DNA from: Bacteroidota bacterium
GTDB taxonomy: Bacteria > Bacteroidota > Bacteroidia > Cytophagales > Cyclobacteriaceae
DNA length: 22,135 nt
Reading direction: 5' to 3'
NCBI GenBank assembly: GCA_023417955.1
Contig: JAEZDW010000189.1
Location: 1-22,135 of the forward strand
Positions within the stretch are counted from its first letter, which is position 1; each line of letters starts with the position of its first letter. The position numbers and the translations under genes are program-made. A model generated the notes under the pieces. It did not search any database. It was not told where the DNA came from and saw only the letters and a list, made by a program, of their open reading frames with translations. Shown here in pieces: positions 6,996-15,767 of this stretch.

Positions 6996-9473
6996 ATGAG
7001 GAACCTCGTTATATTACTGCTGTCTCTTATTAGTTCTGCCGGAGTCGCTCAAAGTACGCCGGGAAATTGTTCCGGATTCGTTAAGGAAAAGAACAGGGTT
7101 GTTTTCAACTGCGATCGTGGGTCCGTGTTGCTTGAAGTCTGCGGACATAATGTCGTGAAAGTATGGTTTGATCCGTCAGGTGAATTCGAAAGAACCAATC
7201 CTTCGTTTGCCGTTGTGAATGAAAACCTCGATAACCTGGATGACCTGCACGTCGAAAATAATGACCGAACACTCGAAATCTTTACCAATGCGCTTCGTGT
7301 AAGAGTCGATAAATCGCCTTTCCGGTTGCAGGTATTCGACAAATATCAGAAGCTTATCGTTTCAGATTATGCGAATCACGGACATGTTGCCGACAGCGGA
7401 TTTGTTGCCGCTGCAAAGACGATACGTCGTGATGAGAAATTTTTCGGTCTCGGTGAAAAAGCAGGTGCCATTAACCGAAGGGGAAACACATACAAAATGT
7501 GGAACAGCGACAAGCCCTGTTATTCAATGAATGAGGATCCGCTTTACAAAAGCATCCCGTTTTTCATGAGTAGTTATAACTACGGGATATTTTTCGACAA
7601 TACATTCAAATCCGAATTTGATTTCGGAAGTACATCGAATGATCAGCTTACATTTTCTGCACCGGGTGGTGAACTTATTTACTACGTGATTACAGGAAAT
7701 TCATACAAGGAGATCATTTACAACTACACGCGACTAACCGGTCAACCCATTATGCCACCCAAATGGGCCCTGGGTTTCTCACAATCCCGCGGACTATTAA
7801 CGCGTGAAGATTTGTCACGCGAGATTGCTCAGGGATACCGCGATCGTGAAATTCCCTGCGATATTATTTATCAGGATATTGGTTGGACACAGTTCCTCCA
7901 GGACTTTGAGTGGCGCAGGGAAAATTATGTGGACCCAAAAAAGATGCTTCACGATTTGTCCTCAATGGGATTCAAAGTTATCGTATCTCAGGATCCGGTT
8001 GTTTCACAGGCGAATCAAAAACAGTGGAGCGCTGCAAATTCAGCAGGGTATTTTGTTCGCGACGTCCGGACTGGTGAAACGTACGACATGCCCTGGCCGT
8101 GGGGTGGAAACTGCGGTGTAGTAGATTTCACAAACCCGGAAGTCGCCGATTGGTGGGGTGCATTGCAACAAAAGCCGATTGATGATGGCGTTAAAGGATT
8201 TTGGACTGACATGGGTGAACCGGCATGGAGCAACGAAGAAAGCGAAGAAAGACTGTTAATGAAACATCATGCCGGGATGCATGCTGAAATACACAATGTG
8301 TATGGCTTTACGTGGGACAAGGTTGTGACGGAGCAATTTGAAAAGCGAAATCCCAATCAGCGAATTTTTCAAATGACACGTGCAGGCTTTGCGGGCATGC
8401 AACGCTATACATTTGGATGGTCAGGAGATGCCGGCAACGGAAGCAACGTATTGGACGGCTGGGGGCAACTCAGAAATCAGATTCAAGTCGGGCTCTCGGC
8501 AGGAATGGGACTTATTCCTTTCTGGTCGTGCGACATATCAGGCTATTGTGGCGACATCACCGATTATGCATCATTCGCTGAGCTGTACGTACGATGGACT
8601 CAATTCGGAGTGTTCAATCCGATCAGCAGAGCTCATCACGAAGGCAACAATGCTGTTGAGCCCTGGTTGTTCGGCGCCGAGGCGGAACGGATTGTTAAGC
8701 GTGCAATTGAACTGAAGTATCAACTATTCCCATATCTCTATAGCTATGCGCGGGAAGCGTATGACACCGGACTTCCCATAATGCGCGCTGCGTTTCTTGA
8801 ATATCCGAACGACGACAAGACGGTGGACGCTGATGAGCAATTCTTCTTTGGCAAGGAACTCCTCGTCGCGCCGGTGGTCGAGAAAGGAGCATCAACAAAG
8901 CGCGTTTATCTCCCCGAAGGCGAATGGATTCTTTTCGATGATGGAACCCGTTATAAAGGCGCGGGGTGGGTTGAACTGCCTGTCAGGTTGGAGACGATTC
9001 CCCTTTTTGTAAGAGCCGGATCAATCATTCCGATGATGCCGGTTATGCAATACATTCACGAACGGCAGAACCACCCAATTATCCTCAAGGCCTATCCGAA
9101 GGTAAATAGCGCTTCCACCTTTATACTCTACGAGGATGATGGTGTTACCAATGACTACAAACGTGACGTTGGCGCGCGAACGAAATTTGAATGCGCGTGG
9201 ATTGATGATGTACTTACGTTTCATATCAAGCCGCGTGAATCGAACGGTTATGCCCCGCCAAATCGGAATTACCTCATTGAGCTTCCAATGCTGTCAAAAC
9301 CAAAAAGTGTGATGCTGAATGGCGAACGTATCAAATCAGCAAAGGCGGAAAAGGTGAACGCCTCAATTGAAACTGAGTTCACCAATCACTCCTGGTATTT
9401 TGACAATGAGCGTAATGTTGTTGTTGTAAGGACATTTGATACCGGGGGTGAGATTTCAATTTCAGTGAAGTAG
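6996..9473 (+). CDS. GH31 alpha-glucosidase, exported
   Basis: 825 residues with an N-terminal signal peptide (cleavage near VAQS, about residue 19) and no lipobox, so periplasmic. It has the GH31 order: N-terminal beta-sandwich (about 25-240), barrel starting near PPKWALGFSQSR (255-265), then proximal and distal C-terminal beta domains. The nucleophile motif is W403-T-D405-MGEP and the acid/base lies in FGWSGD478AGN; both aspartates are present. The HHEGNNAVEPW segment after the barrel core is also family-like. GH31 enzymes release glucose from non-reducing ends by a retaining mechanism. The dextranase partner suggests preference for alpha-1,6 isomalto-oligosaccharides, as in other Bacteroidota dextran loci that pair GH31 with GH66, but sequence alone does not prove linkage. 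It starts 7 bp after the preceding stop and is the last gene of the run; the next gene converges after 9 bp. Confidence 0.93.
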   Translation: MRNLVILLLSLISSAGVAQSTPGNCSGFVKEKNRVVFNCDRGSVLLEVCGHNVVKVWFDPSGEFERTNPSFAVVNENLDNLDDLHVENNDRTLEIFTNALRVRVDKSPFRLQVFDKYQKLIVSDYANHGHVADSGFVAAAKTIRRDEKFFGLGEKAGAINRRGNTYKMWNSDKPCYSMNEDPLYKSIPFFMSSYNYGIFFDNTFKSEFDFGSTSNDQLTFSAPGGELIYYVITGNSYKEIIYNYTRLTGQPIMPPKWALGFSQSRGLLTREDLSREIAQGYRDREIPCDIIYQDIGWTQFLQDFEWRRENYVDPKKMLHDLSSMGFKVIVSQDPVVSQANQKQWSAANSAGYFVRDVRTGETYDMPWPWGGNCGVVDFTNPEVADWWGALQQKPIDDGVKGFWTDMGEPAWSNEESEERLLMKHHAGMHAEIHNVYGFTWDKVVTEQFEKRNPNQRIFQMTRAGFAGMQRYTFGWSGDAGNGSNVLDGWGQLRNQIQVGLSAGMGLIPFWSCDISGYCGDITDYASFAELYVRWTQFGVFNPISRAHHEGNNAVEPWLFGAEAERIVKRAIELKYQLFPYLYSYAREAYDTGLPIMRAAFLEYPNDDKTVDADEQFFFGKELLVAPVVEKGASTKRVYLPEGEWILFDDGTRYKGAGWVELPVRLETIPLFVRAGSIIPMMPVMQYIHERQNHPIILKAYPKVNSASTFILYEDDGVTNDYKRDVGARTKFECAWIDDVLTFHIKPRESNGYAPPNRNYLIELPMLSKPKSVMLNGERIKSAKAEKVNASIETEFTNHSWYFDNERNVVVVRTFDTGGEISISVK

Positions 9474-9482
9474 AAACGCCCG

Positions 9483-10262
9483 CTATTGAAGCGCTCGCCG
9501 AACGCTTTCTTCGAGGACGGTAAATTCTGCGTTGCCATCGAAAATATTCAGCGGGTGCTTCAGGATGAGTGGCGGCTGCGCCATAAACTTCGGCGTTTTC
9601 CCACGATGAGGCTGCGCAGCATGTGCCAGGAATGGATGGCACAAGTAGACTGTCCCGGCAGGACCCGTTGCAATTGCCTCCCTTCGTTCAGGTAGTTCTG
9701 ATAGTTTTTCTGCAAGTTCGGGAAATGACAAACCTTCTTCCTTATGGGGTGCAAGGATGCGTGCAACGTCGCGGTGAGAACCGACCTTGAGACGGGTGGG
9801 TGCATCGTCGTCATCAACGTCCGAAAAGAGAAACAGCATTAGCAGCGCCCTCCCTTTCGATTCGATGTTCACTCGCCATTGAAAATAATCCTGGGGGTCT
9901 GGTCCGGGAAAGCTGGCGTCGACGTGCCAGCCCGTGTCACCAGCATCAACGGCGGATGGGAAACGTATTGGAAATGACCCCATGCTTTGACACGGGATCC
10001 AACGGTTAGCTCCAACGATTTGATCAAAGGCACTGTGCAGTTTAGGTGTATTCGCCGCGAGCACGAATGGCTCCTGATTATACATGCCAAGTCGCACTAC
10101 AGGCATTGTCCACGTTGCGGGGTCATTCGGGTCGCAGCCTGTTTCCTTCCAGAGAATTTTTCTCACGCGCTCTGCAAGCTGACGATCGAAAGCCTCGTCA
10201 ATGCGTACGTATCCATCTTCGAGAAACTGATGAATCTGATGTTTGTCAAGAACACTGCTCAT
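9483..10262 (-). CDS. Phytanoyl-CoA dioxygenase (PhyH) family Fe(II)/2-oxoglutarate oxygenase
   Basis: 259 residues, no signal peptide, cytoplasmic. PhyH-type enzymes hydroxylate small molecules using Fe(II), O2 and 2-oxoglutarate. Visible hallmarks are the HxD iron motif in GWH113VD115AS, a distal histidine probably H214 in the CHPFLAHAAQPHRG segment, and R220 six residues later as the likely 2-oxoglutarate ligand. The N-terminal FLEDGYVRIDEAF sequence is also typical of PhyH proteins. The substrate cannot be told from sequence. The gene converges on the GH31 gene with a 9-bp gap and diverges from the serine hydrolase gene, so it is not part of the glucan operon. No terminator fits in the gap, so the two convergent transcripts may overlap. 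Confidence 0.85.
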   Translation of the reverse strand: MSSVLDKHQIHQFLEDGYVRIDEAFDRQLAERVRKILWKETGCDPNDPATWTMPVVRLGMYNQEPFVLAANTPKLHSAFDQIVGANRWIPCQSMGSFPIRFPSAVDAGDTGWHVDASFPGPDPQDYFQWRVNIESKGRALLMLFLFSDVDDDDAPTRLKVGSHRDVARILAPHKEEGLSFPELAEKLSELPERREAIATGPAGTVYLCHPFLAHAAQPHRGKTPKFMAQPPLILKHPLNIFDGNAEFTVLEESVRRALQ

Positions 10263-10467
10263 TGATGCGAATATCCGGAAACATACGGAATCTGTGAAGT
10301 ATGGTTGGTTGATTATTCGTGAAGCAGCATTGATTACAATCGACAGTCGCCTGCGTTTGTGTGGAACTTTTCAACAGCAGCTATTTACAATGTGCTCCCT
10401 ATGCATTTTCTGCACAACGGTTGGGCTGGGCATGATTTTGTTGGCGTCTCTGCCAAAACACAAGTCT

Positions 10468-11562
10468 ATGAAAACGAGCTACAAATTTCTATTGCTGATA
10501 TTGCTGTTAGCATTTCTTACGACAGCGTGTGATGAGAGTGACGACTCGCCGATCGGCGAAGATGAGCAGGTGGATGAGCCGGGCGGACCCGATGGTGGCG
10601 CTGACGCAATGTATTTTCCGGAAGCGGGCTCAGATGAATGGGAGCAGGTGTCTGCAACCGAATTGTCCTGGGATACAACGCAACTCAATGAAGCAATACG
10701 TTACGCAAGAGAGAACAGAAGTTATGATCTTTTGATTCTGTACAAAGGCAGAATCGTCGTGGAAGAATATTGGAATGGCAACGATGCAAAATCCCGTCAC
10801 GACCTGGGATCTGTTGCAAAAAGCATGACAGCATTTATTATTGGTCTGCTGCAGGAAGACGGAACGTTACGAATCGATGACAAAGTGAACAAATATCTTC
10901 CGGAAGGTTGGTCTAGATCTCCGGAAACGGAAGGCGAGATCACAATTCGGCATCTACTCACAATGACGTCAGGACTGAATGACGACCTTAATTACGTGGG
11001 TCGTCCTGGAGAAGTCTGGCGCTACAGTCACGGGGCATATGTCAAATTGTATCACATCATTGAAGCCGCAACAGGTAAGTCATATCGTGAGGTTTTTGAT
11101 TCATTGCTGTTTACACCCACAGGTATGAGCGGTTTGTCATGGAGCGGGACTGACTTGCTGAGTCCGGGGAGAGCAATTGCGAAATTCGGTCTGATGATGT
11201 TGAATGATGGAACATGGGATGGAAAGAAACTCATTCAGGACGAAGGATTTTTTTCTGATATGTTAAGTACTTCGCAGGAACTGCAACTGTCGTATGGCTA
11301 TTTGTGGTGGCTGAATGGAAAAGATTCATGGTATGATGATGATAAGAAAATAACCATCGACGGACCGATTGCATCGAGCATGCCGGCTGATGCATGGCTC
11401 GCCAAAGGGAAGCATGATCAACGTATTTATGTGGTACCCAGTCTTGATCTGGTTGTCATTCGGCAGGGTGGGTATATTCCATTACCGGAGTCGGGCGAAG
11501 GATCATTCGACGTTGAATTTTGGAAACGCCTCATGAAGGCAATAAATGGACCGCAGCCATAA
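10468..11562 (+). CDS. Serine hydrolase lipoprotein, class C beta-lactamase/esterase fold
   Basis: 364 residues from ATG 10468. The frame is open further upstream to 10243, but only this ATG begins a signal sequence (MKTSYKFLLLILLLAFLTTAC, lipid cysteine C21, a somewhat weak lipobox). An acidic linker of about 25 residues rich in D, E, G and P follows, consistent with surface export. The catalytic nucleophile motif S115-V-A-K118 and the usual hydrophobic helix after it are present. The second motif reads Y186-S-H188 where the family commonly has YxN. Near the end AKGKHDQRIYVVPSLDLVVIRQGG matches the family's third conserved region. Likely activities are esterase, transesterase or peptidase; nothing here supports antibiotic resistance. 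It diverges from the PhyH gene and is followed by a terminator, so it is probably monocistronic. Confidence 0.87.
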   Translation: MKTSYKFLLLILLLAFLTTACDESDDSPIGEDEQVDEPGGPDGGADAMYFPEAGSDEWEQVSATELSWDTTQLNEAIRYARENRSYDLLILYKGRIVVEEYWNGNDAKSRHDLGSVAKSMTAFIIGLLQEDGTLRIDDKVNKYLPEGWSRSPETEGEITIRHLLTMTSGLNDDLNYVGRPGEVWRYSHGAYVKLYHIIEAATGKSYREVFDSLLFTPTGMSGLSWSGTDLLSPGRAIAKFGLMMLNDGTWDGKKLIQDEGFFSDMLSTSQELQLSYGYLWWLNGKDSWYDDDKKITIDGPIASSMPADAWLAKGKHDQRIYVVPSLDLVVIRQGGYIPLPESGEGSFDVEFWKRLMKAINGPQP

Positions 11563-11583
11563 CCCATAACATAAGATATCATG

Positions 11584-11615
11584 AGCCGGCCGGAATTTCC
11601 GGTCGGCTTTTCTTA
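11584..11615 (+). terminator. Rho-independent terminator after the serine hydrolase gene
   Basis: AGCCGGCCGGAA (11584-11595) pairs with TTCCGGTCGGCT (11597-11608) with a single G-U pair. The arms nearly touch, so the real loop is formed by the central A/T bases. A TTTTCTT run follows immediately. It lies 21 bp after the stop codon. Confidence 0.85.
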
Positions 11616-11708
11616 TGCTTCTTACTCGTATCAGGCATAAACATTTAGCGACTGTGATCGAATCGCTCACCCGTGACGGTCGGCGTTTATGGATCAAACC
11701 AGTGCAGT

Positions 11709-11981
11709 ATGCAGGCGCATCGAACAAAGAAGGAATCCTACCTTATTGAAGGCATGACTTGTTGTGATTGCGAGCGCACGATTAAACAGGCAATGGAAAC
11801 TATTGACGGTGTGCACAGCGCAGACGCGGATATGACAACATCGACGGTCTCTATTGTGTATGAGCCGGAACGAGTAACGATTGGTGAGATAAGATCGTCA
11901 ATAGGCACGCTTGGATACCGGCTTCACGATGAGCGTCCCGCATTTGGACAACGCGAAGGCTCTGACGAGGCAATCGCCTGA
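11709..11981 (+). CDS. Small heavy-metal-associated (HMA) domain protein
   Basis: 90 residues from ATG 11709; a GTG at 11673 in the same frame would add 12 residues, and neither has a convincing ribosome site. The single HMA domain carries the metal-binding loop G15-M-T-C18-C-D-C21 followed by the helix ERTIKQAMETIDGV, then strand and helix segments ending in LGYRLHDER, the usual beta-alpha-beta-beta-alpha-beta fold. The extra cysteine inside the CxxC loop (CCDC) is less common than GMTCxxC with other residues. Such proteins are Cu(I), Hg(II) or Zn(II) chaperones or regulatory domains. No transporting ATPase, regulator or mercury gene is visible beside it, so the metal is unknown. It converges on the T9SS gene with a 5-bp gap. 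Confidence 0.82.
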   Translation: MQAHRTKKESYLIEGMTCCDCERTIKQAMETIDGVHSADADMTTSTVSIVYEPERVTIGEIRSSIGTLGYRLHDERPAFGQREGSDEAIA

Positions 11982-11986
11982 AATAT

Positions 11987-14900
11987 TTATCTGACAACCA
12001 AAATCCTGCTAAGTCTCAATTCGGTACCTGTTGTGATCAGGTACATACCGGGGGCAACATTTAATTTGATTTCATCCTCCCAGGCCGCACCTGGCGTAAT
12101 GTTGACTAATATTCTTTGAATCACTTTTCCTGATAGATCGGAAACAGTAACAAGAACTTCTGTTGCGCCTTTGATTCCGTCAAGCCGCAGCGTGACTTTG
12201 TTGTCAGATGTTGGATTTGGATAGACGGTGAGCAATGGATGCTCGGGCCCGTTGTATTCAATTGCACTGATGTTCGAATACGAAACAGTACCGTCGAAGT
12301 CAATTTGTTTCAAACGATAGTACGTTCGTCCGTACAAGGGATTCATATCCGTGTACGTATACTTGTGGTTCACGGAACTTGTACCGCTACCGTCAACCTT
12401 GGCGATGGCTGCGAAGTTCTCAACGTTAGTGGCCCTTTCGATCGTGAAGTAATCGTTGTTCAATTCGCTGGCAGTTTCCCAAAGCAGTTCCACTTCATTC
12501 TTTTTGAGTGTCGCCTTGAAATAACGAAGTTCTACCGGCAGCGGATTGATTCCACCCAGTGAGCCAAACGTGAATGCCTCGAAACTACTTACAGCCGAAG
12601 AGAAACTCGTACCGGGTCCAGCAGGCGCACCGGTGTTCGCGCCGCCGGCATTAGTCCAGGTTGTCCCGGTATATCGTGCCACCGTGAGATCCGCGAGGTT
12701 TGTTATGTCACTGAATGAACCTTCCCAGTACAACCTTACCCGGGCTCCTGGCGAATTTACCGCGCGCGTCAGTGTCCAGTATTCACCATGACTGACGTGC
12801 GCAAGTGATCCGTCAACTGTAAGATTTGTATGTGGGAAGTCGAAATATTCCGCAGTGAACTGACTGGATGTGGTTGCGCTGGTTAAGTTGGCGATTTCGA
12901 TACGTGCCCAACGACCATTCTTGCCTGTGGGGAAGACGAATGCATCGTTGCCCACTTTCCTGATAGGGCCGTCGACAAAACTTAAAGCGTTGCCTCCTGA
13001 CGTTGTGACCCCGTCGTTGACAATGAGAAGCGATGAAGACGACGTATGCAGAATCCCTCTTGTGAGGGTAATATCAGTCCCGGTTCCTCCGGTGATAGTC
13101 AGGGTGTTGTTTAGGGTAACCCTGCCAGCAGGCTTATTAATGACGATTCGTTGAAAAATCTCGCCACCTGGTACTGTTAAAGTTTGATTGCCCGAGCCAT
13201 CAAAGGTGATGATCGAATTGCCCTGTGTAAACGATGCCTCAGTCACCGCGTTCCAGTTGCCACCGATGTTGACAGCGTTATTCGCGCTGGCAAATACTGC
13301 GTTGTTCTGGATCGAAATATTGCCGTTTGCGTCAATTGTCGCGCCTGCAGTCTTGGTACCTGAGGTGGATAAAGTAAGGTGGTGGTACTGCGTATTGAAA
13401 ATTGCTTGATTCCCACTACCGCCATAATTGAACGTGTTCCCGGCTTCAGAACAGTCAAGCACGGTGGCTGTTTGTGCGTCATTTGTGCCACCCACAGCAG
13501 TCCAGTTCCAGGCGCCGGTACTTCGGTTTCTGAACGAACTGCCAGTATCGATGCCGTTGTTGGTGAAAAGGCCACTTTGGTTCAGTGTACCAAAATTGTT
13601 GATTTCTAAGTTGCCATTGTTCGGACTGATTGTACCCGTTGTGAGGGTACCGCCGGCTCCGTTTGTTACGATGTTGCCATCGTCGCCGCTGTCATTTACA
13701 ACGAGGTCAGCCATTACAAGAACATGATTGTTGTTGAGCCGTGCGTTGTCTGTATTGAAGTTAAGGTCATCTGAAATTGTTATGACGCCACCCGATTTGT
13801 TGTTTGTGATGGTGGCAGCGGCATTGACCAGCAAATCGTCACCTATAGTGTAGTTACCGCTTCCGCTGAAGGTGATATTTGCCGCAGCTCCGATGGTGAA
13901 GTCATCGCCGGTAGAGAAGCTTCCAACCCCGTTAAAGCTCACGTTCGCAGCACTGTTAACCAGAAAATCATCATTAATAGTGTAAGTGCCATTTCCGCTG
14001 AAACTGACATTTGCTGCAGCATCGATCACGATGTCGTCCGCGATCGTCGTGGTACCGGATCCGCTAAAGTTCACGTTTGCGACAATCGGTATGTTGAAGT
14101 CACCAATATTTATGGTTCCGTTATTAACGACGTTGTAGGTGAGAGTTGGCCAGGTAAACGTAATGTTCGCATCGGTGTACGTCTGACGGTTTATGGTTCC
14201 CGTTGATGCCACGTTAATATTTCCACCGCGGTGAATTGAAAGCGTGTGGTTCCCGTTGTAACGAAGTTGACCGCTCCCGCCAATCGTGACGTTGACAGCA
14301 TCGCCGCTGCCGGTCATGGTTACCAGATGTGAGATGTTGACGTGGTGATCGGCCGTGGGCGTACATCCACAACTTCCGCCCCCAGCGGTGTAAGACCAGG
14401 TGCTGGTATTGTTCCAGTTTCCATTCTGTCTTGAGTAAAGCGTACGTATCGCACGAAGCTCCACGTTATCGAACGCAAGAAAAGTGCGAATTATGACGAT
14501 AAAGAGATTGATGTCGGGTGTATTCTCCCTGCCTCTAATGACGATTTCTACAGTATTTCCCGATAGAATCACACTGGCATTGGACGTCGATTCGATACCG
14601 CCCCCGCCAGTAATGCTGCCAAAAAGTATTTCCGGGCCGTTGTTGATTCGATAATAAGCGCGAAGATAATCCTGGGCGTTGCTGGAAAGGGCTTCGATCA
14701 TATCGAGACTGATGGCAACCTCTTCAATGCCGCTGATATCAATCACCCCCGAAGACCAGACACCTTCGCCATTTCCGGTGCCGTTAGCGTTAAACCGCGC
14801 ACCCAGAATATCCTGACGTGAGAAACTTCCCGCTCCGTTCGGCGGAGTCGAGATAACACTCCATGTTCCTCCTATGTCGCCATCCGCAGTTCCCGCAGTG

Positions 14901-15001
14901 CTACCATTTGACTCGGATGTAAAATTTTCACTCCAAAGAATTGTCTGAGCAAATCCTGAAATCGATAAAAATATCAGGGCAACAGTAAAAAGACGTGTCA
15001 T
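11987..15001 (-). CDS. Large secreted T9SS-dependent protein with tandem 22-residue repeats
   Basis: 1004 residues with a signal peptide (cleavage after FAQ, about residue 19). Residues about 20-185 form a jelly-roll-like domain beginning ILWSENFTSES. A segment around 190-225 (NGNWNNTSTWSYTAGGGSCGC) is typical of large Bacteroidota surface proteins. Residues about 226-640 are Asn/Gly/Thr-rich with beta-helix character and include four 22-residue repeats (309-396). After a further beta region comes a module (821-910) starting LPVELRYFKATLKKNEVELLW, which usually precedes the T9SS tail. Then the C-terminal sorting domain (921-1004) has YPNPTSDN and an ending GMYLITTGTELRLSRILVVR. The protein is probably exported through the outer membrane by type IX secretion and attached to the surface; an adhesin-like role is an inference. 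It is transcribed divergently from the gene at 15287. Confidence 0.9.
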   Translation of the reverse strand: MTRLFTVALIFLSISGFAQTILWSENFTSESNGSTAGTADGDIGGTWSVISTPPNGAGSFSRQDILGARFNANGTGNGEGVWSSGVIDISGIEEVAISLDMIEALSSNAQDYLRAYYRINNGPEILFGSITGGGGIESTSNASVILSGNTVEIVIRGRENTPDINLFIVIIRTFLAFDNVELRAIRTLYSRQNGNWNNTSTWSYTAGGGSCGCTPTADHHVNISHLVTMTGSGDAVNVTIGGSGQLRYNGNHTLSIHRGGNINVASTGTINRQTYTDANITFTWPTLTYNVVNNGTINIGDFNIPIVANVNFSGSGTTTIADDIVIDAAANVSFSGNGTYTINDDFLVNSAANVSFNGVGSFSTGDDFTIGAAANITFSGSGNYTIGDDLLVNAAATITNNKSGGVITISDDLNFNTDNARLNNNHVLVMADLVVNDSGDDGNIVTNGAGGTLTTGTISPNNGNLEINNFGTLNQSGLFTNNGIDTGSSFRNRSTGAWNWTAVGGTNDAQTATVLDCSEAGNTFNYGGSGNQAIFNTQYHHLTLSTSGTKTAGATIDANGNISIQNNAVFASANNAVNIGGNWNAVTEASFTQGNSIITFDGSGNQTLTVPGGEIFQRIVINKPAGRVTLNNTLTITGGTGTDITLTRGILHTSSSSLLIVNDGVTTSGGNALSFVDGPIRKVGNDAFVFPTGKNGRWARIEIANLTSATTSSQFTAEYFDFPHTNLTVDGSLAHVSHGEYWTLTRAVNSPGARVRLYWEGSFSDITNLADLTVARYTGTTWTNAGGANTGAPAGPGTSFSSAVSSFEAFTFGSLGGINPLPVELRYFKATLKKNEVELLWETASELNNDYFTIERATNVENFAAIAKVDGSGTSSVNHKYTYTDMNPLYGRTYYRLKQIDFDGTVSYSNISAIEYNGPEHPLLTVYPNPTSDNKVTLRLDGIKGATEVLVTVSDLSGKVIQRILVNITPGAAWEDEIKLNVAPGMYLITTGTELRLSRILVVR
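13814..14077 (-). repeat. Four tandem 66-bp coding repeats in the T9SS protein gene
   Basis: Units at 14077-14012, 14011-13946, 13945-13880 and 13879-13814 encode residues 309-330, 331-352, 353-374 and 375-396. The consensus is N(V/I)xFSGxGxYTIxDDFLVxxAA; the DD pair and the SGxG turn recur every 22 residues, and a degenerate fifth unit (TITNNKSGG...ISDDL) follows. The regular period suggests coils of a beta-solenoid. Repeats are diverged at DNA level, so this is not a recent expansion. Confidence 0.88.
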
Positions 15002-15286
15002 GTAGTGCGTAGGGTTTGGATCGTGCGAAACGATTTATAAATGTATGCAGATCAGGGCAGCGGGCAACCTTGATGACAGATTTAAGCCAAACTTGCATTT
15101 TTATTTGAAGCACGCATAGCGGATAGTCAAATTGAACGCCGTCGATGCGTCTCATTGGAATGCGTCAGATACGTTAGGAACATCCGCCACGATCCCTTCT
15201 GGTAAAAAAGCGTTGCATGTGTCAAACTATTTTTCAACCGATTCGTATACCCGATTGCTAAATCAACTCACTATTCCCAATACTTC

Positions 15287-15754
15287 ATGAAAAACCTTGT
15301 TTTGTCGATGGCATTCGTTGCCTTCGTTTCTATTTATGCCCAGGCTCAGGAATTCAAGATTATCACTACCGTGGAATCAATTGTGCCAATGGGCATTGGT
15401 CGCTCCAGGATGATTGATCCACAGGCAACCGCTGACTACAAAGGACTCACCACCGCGCGCACGGATGGTAAAAAGTCATCTCAGGGTGATGTTAAGCGCG
15501 ATGAAGTAAAGATTGATCAATTCGAGGAAACCAAGCTGCTCAATTTTTACAGTGCCGTGGGTATCAATTTTCAGAATATTGCCTCCAACGATGCTGTGGT
15601 GGCTTCGAAGCTGACAGAGCTCGCAAAGGAAGGTTGGACACTTGTATTTGTGACAAGTGGCGTGGAGAGCGATTCGGGTAATCAGGATGGTAATGGCATA
15701 TTCATAACACGCTATATTCTTAAGCGCGACAGCGGTACCGTTACCGGACAGTAG
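15287..15754 (+). CDS. Small exported protein with DUF4177-like C-terminal half
   Basis: 155 residues with a signal peptide (cleavage near AQAQ-EFK, residue 20). The first mature segment, FKIITTVESIVPMGIGRSRMI, is one I associate with Bacteroidota exported proteins of unknown role. The second half (about 80-150) has the pattern ETKLLNFYSAVGINFQ...ASKLTELAKEGWTLVFVTSG...GIFITRYILKR, resembling DUF4177, where a short alpha/beta fold ends in a YILKR-type strand. Nothing indicates an enzyme: no clustered catalytic residues are evident. It diverges from the T9SS gene across a 285-bp gap (15002-15286), in which I found no clear promoter motif, and converges on the DUF421 gene with 13 bp between. 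Confidence 0.75.
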   Translation: MKNLVLSMAFVAFVSIYAQAQEFKIITTVESIVPMGIGRSRMIDPQATADYKGLTTARTDGKKSSQGDVKRDEVKIDQFEETKLLNFYSAVGINFQNIASNDAVVASKLTELAKEGWTLVFVTSGVESDSGNQDGNGIFITRYILKRDSGTVTGQ

Positions 15755-15767
15755 GCTGCGCGATAAA

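Noticed and set aside
10243..10467. N-terminal extension of the serine hydrolase frame
   Set aside because: The lipoprotein signal begins at 10468; the upstream 75 codons overlap the start of the divergent PhyH gene and would bury the signal sequence.
10468..11562. Antibiotic-resistance beta-lactamase
   Set aside because: The fold is shared with many esterases and peptidases; lipoprotein anchoring and the YSH motif give no support for beta-lactam hydrolysis.
12239..13727. Several plus-strand frames of 73-110 codons opposite the T9SS gene
   Set aside because: They are antisense to low-complexity repeat coding sequence, which keeps stop codons rare on the other strand.
13814..14077. CRISPR array, because of regular 66-bp spacing
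   Set aside because: The repeats are coding, in frame, contiguous without spacers and diverged from each other.
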